Shown one piece after another: positions 57,477 to 64,000 of a stretch of DNA of 64,000 nucleotides (within the stretch, counting starts at the first letter, position 1; each line of letters starts with the position of its first letter). The DNA is from Pterois miles. Taxonomy: Eukaryota; Chordata; Actinopteri; Perciformes; Scorpaenidae. The stretch is taken from the NCBI GenBank assembly GCA_947000775.1, contig CAMQGK010000008.1:4048001-4112000 (forward strand), written 5' to 3'. The position numbers were made by a program, and so were the translations under genes. The notes under the pieces are model-generated. The model worked only from the letters and a program-made list of their open reading frames with translations, searched no databases and was not told the DNA's origin.

Positions 57477-58744
57477 ACATGCTGCAACGATGGGAGCAAC
57501 AACAATAATAAGCCCCTTCAAAGCCAGAGTAAATGCACAGAAACGACTACCCTCTGTGGCTATTTCCCAACAACCAAACCCAGCAATCCACCTAATATGC
57601 AGCAGCACGCTTAGGCACATCAGCTAGACAGCAGTTAATTATTATTTAAAACACATTACACTCTCAGAAATTCATAACTTGCAGCAATCTATTCTTGTGA
57701 AATGTTCTGCGGCATCAATAAGCAGGAATTCACAATTAATACCGATACAAATACCACACAAAGACAGATGACAGCAGCACAACGCCAGAAATTAGCATCC
57801 AGCAAATGTCATGATGTTGCCCACATGCAGAGCAATAAAACAGCCGGCAGCCTCAGCATCCTCATAGCTTTCTGATATTGCCTAAGCACACAAACCAGCA
57901 AGACTTTGCAGCTGTTTTACATTTATTTACTGCAGAGTTTGCAATCAGCAGAGGAGCAGGGAGGGCATTGCAGGGCTTAAATAGGCCCCCTTATTGCAAA
58001 GGGTGTGTTGGGTATTAGTTGTACCAAACTGGGGATGTCATGTGTGAGTGTACAGTAATGTGTGAAAGCAGACAGAGCCATAAATCTAAAGACCAACCAA
58101 AGGATTGAGACTCACTCTGTATGCAGCTCCCTTCTCCATGGTGTTGGGTCCGGCTCAGAGGATTAGGAGAGACAAACCATCAAGTTTATATGCACTTATA
58201 ACAAATGAAATGTAAACCCGTCCTGCATCATCGCCTTTTGCCATATAGCAGCAAGCTCTGGGTGTGGACTGCATTCATTTATGCCAATTTAGTAGTTAAT
58301 GTTGTCAGTGAACTGCAAGTTGTCTTCAGTCGACTCCCTAACGCCACTCCCAAGTACACTTACAAACGCCCTACAGAGGCATCGAGGAGGCACCCTTATT
58401 AGACTCTTCATCTGTAATTAACCTAAGATCCATCCTCTCCCCATCATCATGCTAATGAGCAATCTAATACTCTTGAGTGATTTGTAATGTGCACAGGCCA
58501 TCAATCATAGAGCACAGATAATGTCTGGGTCCAATCATAGATGTTTCATGAAACGGTCCGCGACAGTGCTGTCGGTGCTTCAAAGAACCTCTCTTTGTTT
58601 ACCATTTAACACAATATTTAAAACCAAATTACCATTAATATTTCAGTGAAAGATTTTTTTTTATTTTGATTAATAAAAAGTGTTGAAAATTCAATAAAGC
58701 TTGGCAGATGCTGTATGGATTAAGCCTGATTTTAGACCATGGTG
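57477..58744. other. Unique-looking noncoding stretch
   Basis: No shared repeat. 58395-58520 has ctgtaattaacctaagatcc, atgctaatgagcaatctaat and agtgatttgtaatgtgcaca, a cluster of homeodomain-type cores. It is a candidate regulatory element by motif content only. Confidence 0.35.
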
Positions 58745-59310
58745 TGTAAAAAAGAAGTGGACATAGTCATCATGACATCACCCATTGGTTTATGGACTGC
58801 TGTTTTAAAGCCTTGAATTTGGCATTTTGGCCATGTTTTTTTTTTTTTTTTTACTGAAGTCTGACTAAGACATATTTAGGTACCAAATGTTGCCATGAAC
58901 TTTCATGAACTGAAAACACACTCTGAAAGGGTTAAAGTAAGACAAAAAATGCAGACGACTCCTGGACCAGAAAACACAGTGATAGCGACCTGTCAATCAC
59001 AAGGTAGTCACGCCCTAAAGCATCCCCTACTTTATGGTCTATTTGACTCTAAATGGGACCATAATTTACTAAATGAACATCATGCTGCATTGAAGAAGAC
59101 CTGAAACTAGCGATTAGACCATAAACTCATGTTTACAATGTTTACTGAGGTAATAAATCATGTGAGACATAGGATCATTTTCTCATAGACTTCTATACAA
59201 TCAGATTTCTTTTTGCAACTAGAGGAGTCGCCCCCTACTGGATGTTAGAAAGAATGCAGGTTTAAGGTACTTCAGTATTGGCTTTTCAGACACAGGGGTT
59301 GCAAACTATT
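58745..59310 (+). repeat. Dispersed repeat E, long copy
   Basis: agaagtggacatagtcatca, tgacatcacccattggttta, tgttttaaagccttgaattt, ggcattttggccatg, a T-run (58839-58852), cctgtcaatcacaaggtagt, gcataggatcattttc-like sequence, ctagaggagtcgccccctac, tggatgttagaaagaatgca and ggtttaaggtacttcagtat. It has the full order, of which 53350-53633 keeps only the two ends. Confidence 0.8.
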
Positions 59311-59551
59311 TTAGACACAAATTAAACACCACCAACTTATTTTAGAATCAGGCCTGACTTCCTCCAGATCGGTTTTATCTTGTTTGAATAAACTTTATTT
59401 GAATGGATAACACCGACCGAGTGTTCCATGTTTATGTGAAGTATGAGCCTAAAAGTCAGAGAAAGTCAGATCTTAAACATATATATGAGCTAACAAAAGG
59501 TACAAGATTAACAAAAACATTTTTTTGCATGACAAACATTTACTTTTTTTT

Positions 59552-60170
59552 TAGTATTGTCAATCGATTAAAATATTCAATTGTGATTAATCACAAATTA
59601 ATCATATTTTTTATTTGTTCAAAACCTTCAAGTACTATAAAAAGGGAGCTTTGTCAAGTATTTAATACCGTATAGGAATGGGAGTGGGCAAATATGCTGC
59701 TTTGTGCAAATGTGTGTATATATTAATTATAAATAAAACAATGACAAATTTAGTTCAGAAACCAGCTCAAGTACTATGTTTAGCATAAAAATATGCTGAA
59801 ATCATAACATAAACTGCAGCCTAACAGGCAACAGCAGCTGTCAGTGTGTCAGTGTGACTTGACTATGACTTGATCCAAACTGCATGTGATTATCATGAAG
59901 TGGAAACCATTTTCATTCACATGTCTTGAGGTCAGAAGCAAAAGGAGCCCTTTGAAAATGGCCATGCCAGTTTTTCCTCACCAAAATTTAGCATGTGCTT
60001 GGAACACTATTTAGCCTCCTTCCTGACAAGCTAGTATGACATGATTGGTCCCAATGGGTTCCTTAGTTTTTCTAGTTTCATATGATGCTATCTCCACTGG
60101 CTTTAAAACTCAACCCGCTGCAACCTAAAAATCACATGCTGCATTAATGCATTAAAGAAATTAGGCCGTT
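59552..60170 (+). mobile_element. hAT-type MITE M2, copy 3
   Basis: The opening tagtattgtcaatcgattaa with attgtgattaatcaca, then gggagtgggcaaatatgctg, agctgtcagtgtgtcagtgt, cattcacatgtcttgaggtc, gaaaatggccatgccagttt, gtatgacatgattggtccca, and gcattaatgcattaaagaaa before the end is lost. It is the longest uninterrupted copy and a good reference for the others. Confidence 0.85.
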
Positions 60171-60682
60171 TTTTTACATTGAGTTGCTTTTTCACCTAAA
60201 TTTTGACCTCAATTTTCAATTAGCGGTCCCATATCTGAGCTGTCCTCACCACCAGAGGACCCCATTTACCATAAACTGTGCTTTAACCGCAGGAGGCATC
60301 ACTTTTTTTGATGTGTGTAAACATTACAGTATATCTATGTGAGAATCAGCCTCAACAAATCACGGTATTCATCAGTGAAGTTTTGCACACATTACATAAA
60401 TGATATACCTTTCATAATGCTGCAGAACAGCGAAGCTTTGATTTTTGCCTGCATTGGCTCCTCTATCATTCAGCAGCTGCACACACTTCAGCAGGAGCTA
60501 CATTACAGTAATTGATATTTGCATCCTGAGACAGTTAAGTAAAACAACCTCTCTGGCTCAAGGCAGGAGGATTTCCCTGAAATGTAAATGGAGCTCGGAG
60601 AAGGTTGGGAGTGATTTAAGAGTCAGTGACATCCACACTGTTGTGCTAAGTCAGTGGAAGTGCTGAGTGCAGGGCACCAGGC

Positions 60683-60769
60683 CTGTCTCTCCCTCCCTCA
60701 CACTCTCTTTTTCGCTCTCTCCATCACTGTCTCTCTTTTTCTATTCCACCCTCTCCATTTCCCTCTTAA
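60683..60769 (+). repeat. Pyrimidine-rich tract
   Basis: About 87 bp are nearly all C and T (ctgtctctccctccctcaca, ctctctttttcgctctctcc and onward), with few purines. Confidence 0.85.
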
Positions 60770-60811
60770 GGCAGCTGCCATAACTCAGACTCTATCTTAA
60801 TCCGTTCTGAG

Positions 60812-60864
60812 TACACACACACACACACACACACTCTCACACACACACACACAAACACACACAG
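60812..60864 (+). repeat. (CA)n microsatellite
   Basis: Twelve uninterrupted CA-type units, then a ctctc interruption, then further CA units broken once by aa. Confidence 0.95.
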
Positions 60865-61205
60865 GAAATCACAAAAGGCATTTGCTCCAAGTATGATCCT
60901 GTTAATCGTCTCTTGGACGTTAAGGTGGGAGCTCAGACGGGAGCGAAGCAAAGACCAAGTGGGATGCTATGTAGGCAGGCAGCGTTATTAGAAGGCCATT
61001 TAGTTTAGCCATTGTATTATGAACTGAAGCACAATAACACCAGATAATTCACAGTTTCTTAAGCCACAAAAGAACTATACAGAATACAGGATATGATGCA
61101 TATATTCTATTTTTTTCCACGATCTATTTAAAAATATCACCTAAAAACTCAAGAATATAAGAGAAACTACATGGATGTACATTCTCTAGTCTAAAATACT
61201 CACAC

Positions 61206-61330
61206 TAGGGCTGTCAATCAATTATAATATTTAATTGTGATTAATCACACACATACACAGTACAGTATATACAGTATATATCTTTTTTTCTTTCAAAAGT
61301 ATGACAAAGGTTACTTTTTGATTACCTGTT
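61206..61330 (+). mobile_element. hAT-type MITE M2, fragment
   Basis: tagggctgtcaatcaattat, aatatttaattgtgattaat and cacaca, then a tacagtatatacagtatata stretch that is not typical. The rest of the family is missing. Confidence 0.7.
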
Positions 61331-61489
61331 TCATGTATTCAGTATTTAGATTATACATTATTTTTATTTAAAATATATAAGTACAGTGCAGATACAAAAT
61401 GTAGATTGATGTAGACTGGAGAGACGGATCATAGGTGTTCAATAAATGCTTACTGACGTTGAGAAATATTTTATCAGATGGAGGGAAAA

Positions 61490-61617
61490 AAAGAAAATCA
61501 CCCAAACATATCGGCCCACAAAAAAACGGCATCTTATATCAGCCCTCGGCTGTCCTGATTCTCCAATAAATCGGCATCAGCCATAAAAAAAAAAAAAACA
61601 CATCGGTCGACCTCTAC
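61490..61617 (-). mobile_element. MITE end fragment 'agaggtcgaccgatgtg'
   Basis: Minus strand from 61617: tagaggtcgaccgatgtgtt, an A/T run, ggctgatgccgatttattgg, agaatcaggacagc and cgagggctgatata. One end of a fish MITE family. Confidence 0.65.
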
Positions 61618-61739
61618 AGTATATAATAAAATAATTAATCATACATTAGTAAAAAAAAAAATCTTAAAGTAAGAGCAATTACAATTGAAATGTAAACCGT
61701 TTTAATCATAACAGATTAGTCAAAACTTAAACAGGAAAT

Positions 61740-61838
61740 ATAATGTACAGATTATAGCAGCTCTTCTATCACCAATATCCAATCCAGCTACTGAAGTCAG
61801 TATCGACCCAATCGGGTATCATTATTGATGCATCCTTA
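61740..61838 (-). mobile_element. hAT-type MITE 'tagggatgcaccgat' family, fragment
   Basis: Minus strand from 61838: taaggatgcatcaataatga, tacccgattgggtcgatact and agtagctggattggatattg. The last block matches caaatagctggattgggtat at 13509-13528. Confidence 0.65.
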
Positions 61839-62079
61839 GACCAAAAGCTGGTAAAAATTAAACCACACATGGTCACACTTACTGTAACTGGAGTTAATTT
61901 AACTGTTTAACTGGATAGATTTACTCTCCATTCCTAACATAATCAAGCAGCCCAACAACATGGTTAGATTTACCAGGGAAACCTCCCAATTACTTTATGA
62001 GAAAACTGTTTTACATGTCAACAAAGACCAGAACACGTGACAACTTTATCCACATTAAACTCACAGTATTTGACAGCTT

Positions 62080-62403
62080 TGTTGAATACTCAACTGTGAT
62101 TGGTCAATTACAACGTTCTGCGGTCTGTTTCTACTTCATAGTGGACCGTTGCTATGTATAACAGACCGTTCCTATGAGCACAGATCTGATCGGACTCTCG
62201 AACTCTGGCAGTTTGTGTCAAATTATTGATTTCTTAAGTAAGGAGCCATTTAATAAGCATGATAATGTACGGCTAGCAGGTCATTATTGTGAATTAAAGC
62301 CCTTCAGGGCTTCGCACCGGCGTCCATCCCGACGGGATGCCGTTTCGCCCTGTTGGGGTTTATTTCACAACAGTGACCAGCTCGCTGCACATTATCCCTG
62401 ACT
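62080..62403 (-). mobile_element. Fold-back repeat F, copy 2
   Basis: Minus strand: ggataatgtgcagcgagctg, gtcactgttgtgaaataaac, gccctgaagggctttaattc, acaataatgacctgctagcc and gtacattatc form the inverted head, with a gcatcccgtcgggatg palindrome in the loop. The tail has acttaagaaatcaataattt, ggaacggtctgttatacata and gagtattcaacaaagctgtc. It is longer and clearer than copy 1 (20581-20865). Confidence 0.8.
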
Positions 62404-63376
62404 TGGAGTATGGAAAATGGAGCCAAATGTTCCAGAAGTGGGCAGCATCCCTGGATGCTGTTGATTCCTGTGGAAGTATGACTCTGCAGTTTATAGGACC
62501 GCACCTTGTCCTTTGTTTGTTTCTTATTTCCAGGGCTTTCTGTCAGAGTTGGCACACCAATGAGAGATAAATGAGGTGATTTAACGTGGCAGTCGGAGAT
62601 AATAATGATGTCATTTTGGATGCAAGGAGCTCACATCTATGTATGGTGAGATGTGAACATTCCAATAAGCCGGATAAAAATAGTCTCATATGTGATGGAG
62701 GGAGGGTGGTGGGGAGAGATAACACTAGCCAGCTGCTGTGGAGGGAAACTCGGCTCTTGTTAACCTAAAATATGCTGAATGCTTCATTCTTCAAACAAAC
62801 TCACCCCTTTGATCATGTTGAGGTCCTTGGAAGTACAGAGCAACAATAGCAAACATGCTAATTTATTCCAAAGAAAAGGTTGAAGCATGTATTTACAATT
62901 AAATGTGAATTACCGCGGGGAATACCAGCTTGCACTGACACACAATTCAATCCCTCTCTCAGATAAAACTACACTGTCCTCTGTGGCGGTTAAACATGAC
63001 CCGACCAAATCTGAAATAAGCAAGCGTTTCCCGTAATGGAACAAACAGACAAAGAGCCCCTTTGGTTTGCCTTTGTGGCCTTATCTGGCCTTGGCCAGCT
63101 CGAGGCGCATCATGGGGGACTGTGTGTGAGAGATCCAGTGTATCACATCTAGTGACTGCGGGGAGTCAGTATCGCACCAGATCTACAGGTCATTTACCAG
63201 GGTGGGCGGTTTCATTAGTCTTCTTTGCAACAATACTCGCTGATTGCCATCTTGTTTCGCGGTGATTTATAATTCCAGCCCCTCAGAGTTTGCAGAAATA
63301 CCTTAAGCAACTGCTCAAATAAGATAAGAGGGGTTCTTTATGTATGGTGTTGTCTGTGGTGTACATCAGAAAGAGG

Positions 63377-63410
<34 letters not shown>

Positions 63411-64000
63411 CCTCAGGGTGACGCGGTACTTTATTTTTTTGCAAGCATTTACAGTTTCTTGCCAGAGATGCGAGAACGCGAGAGGCTGTTGTTTTCTAAC
63501 TTCTGGAACAAACATTGGCTGCGAATGAATGAGACAGTTGTCAGGTTCAATTTGGTTAACACACGACGCTACGCCACCTTTAGAGGATTGCGGAGCATCG
63601 AGGAGAATAAAGCAAATCCGCAGACAAAAGGGTGTCATTTCAGAGGGAGAGATTGTGTCTTTTTATCACCACGCCATTTACATAAAACAGTACAACACCT
63701 CAAATAGCAAGATAGAAAGAGCAGGAGAGGCAGAGTCGTACAGTGAACATAAATAGACTGAACAATTAGGTGGACAAAAATAGGAAACTTTACAGCGGTA
63801 TAATGGTGTTAATTGGATACAGCAGAGAATGATGTGCACAGATTTAATCTTTTCAAAGAAATCCCATATCAGTAATTTTCACCTTGACGCAGTGCAGTTA
63901 ACAATATAACATACAGAAGCACAAAAGACAAGACGGATAAATCTTTACGATGAGGTTGTTTTAATAAACTTTTTTTTTTAAATTTGATATGCAGTTAACC
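62404..64000. other. Unique-looking noncoding stretch
   Basis: No shared repeat. 62860-63330 and 63440-63760 have balanced composition. Frames at 63366-63756 on both strands overlap and the minus one includes a Ser/Leu run from the GA repeat. Confidence 0.35.
63379..63408 (+). repeat. (GA)n microsatellite
   Basis: About fifteen uninterrupted GA units. Confidence 0.95.

Larger units (their letters stand above)
60171..61205. other. Noncoding stretch with simple repeats
   Basis: Nothing recognised outside the pyrimidine tract and CA repeat listed separately. Confidence 0.35.

Noticed and set aside
55986..57627. Two frames beginning MTSIIC on opposite strands as duplicated genes
   Set aside because: Their similarity comes from the 60-bp inverted repeats of the element at 56218-57476, not from homologous coding sequence.
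63366..63756. Overlapping frames near the GA repeat as exons
   Set aside because: Both strands are open over the same bases, and the minus frame's Ser/Leu run derives from the microsatellite.

Overview
This 64 kb window reads as intergenic or intronic DNA from a teleost fish, most likely a spiny-rayed (percomorph) species. The organism is inferred from repeats I recognise from fish genomes: Tc1-like transposons of the 'CTGCTCAAAAA' type, hAT-type MITEs starting 'tagggctgtcaa' or 'tagggatg', RTE-type tails ending in (GATG)n, and several short palindromic families. I found no host protein-coding exon, tRNA, rRNA, CRISPR or prokaryotic gene architecture. The open frames are short, overlap on both strands and lack recognisable domains. 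The only true coding remnants are two dead Tc1-like transposases on the minus strand.

Layout. 1-3.7 kb: a degenerate 15-bp minisatellite (806-1640), then apparently unique DNA. 3.7-9.7 kb: an old MITE carrying an RTE tail, plus small repeat fragments. 9.7-18.5 kb: a Tc1-like element with both ends (10081-11442) and several nested hAT-type MITEs, three of them with candidate 8-bp target duplications. 18.5-29.3 kb: related MITEs that share an internal core but differ at their ends, one holding an RTE/SINE-like insertion. 29.5-32 kb: a second, more damaged Tc1-like copy, a near-perfect 36-bp palindrome, and a MITE inside a MITE. 34-40.5 kb: a MITE with a tandem internal duplication, two MITEs bounded by TTAA, and other repeats. 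42-54.9 kb: scattered copies of the same families in mostly unique DNA. 56.2-57.5 kb: a 1.26 kb element with 60-bp terminal inverted repeats, into which an RTE tail with a perfect 12-bp target duplication has inserted. 58.7-62.4 kb: more MITEs and a fold-back repeat, then unique DNA to the end.

The genes do not work together as a system: this is a record of successive transposon insertions around DNA that may hold cis-regulatory elements of a distant gene. The unique stretches at about 2-3.5, 5.8-6.9, 24-25, 27-28.2, 32.5-34.1, 41.5-42.6, 46.4-47.2, 57.6-58.6 and 62.5-63.9 kb are where conserved noncoding elements would be sought. Family names and consensus comparisons rest on recall and on comparison among copies inside this window, not on a database search.
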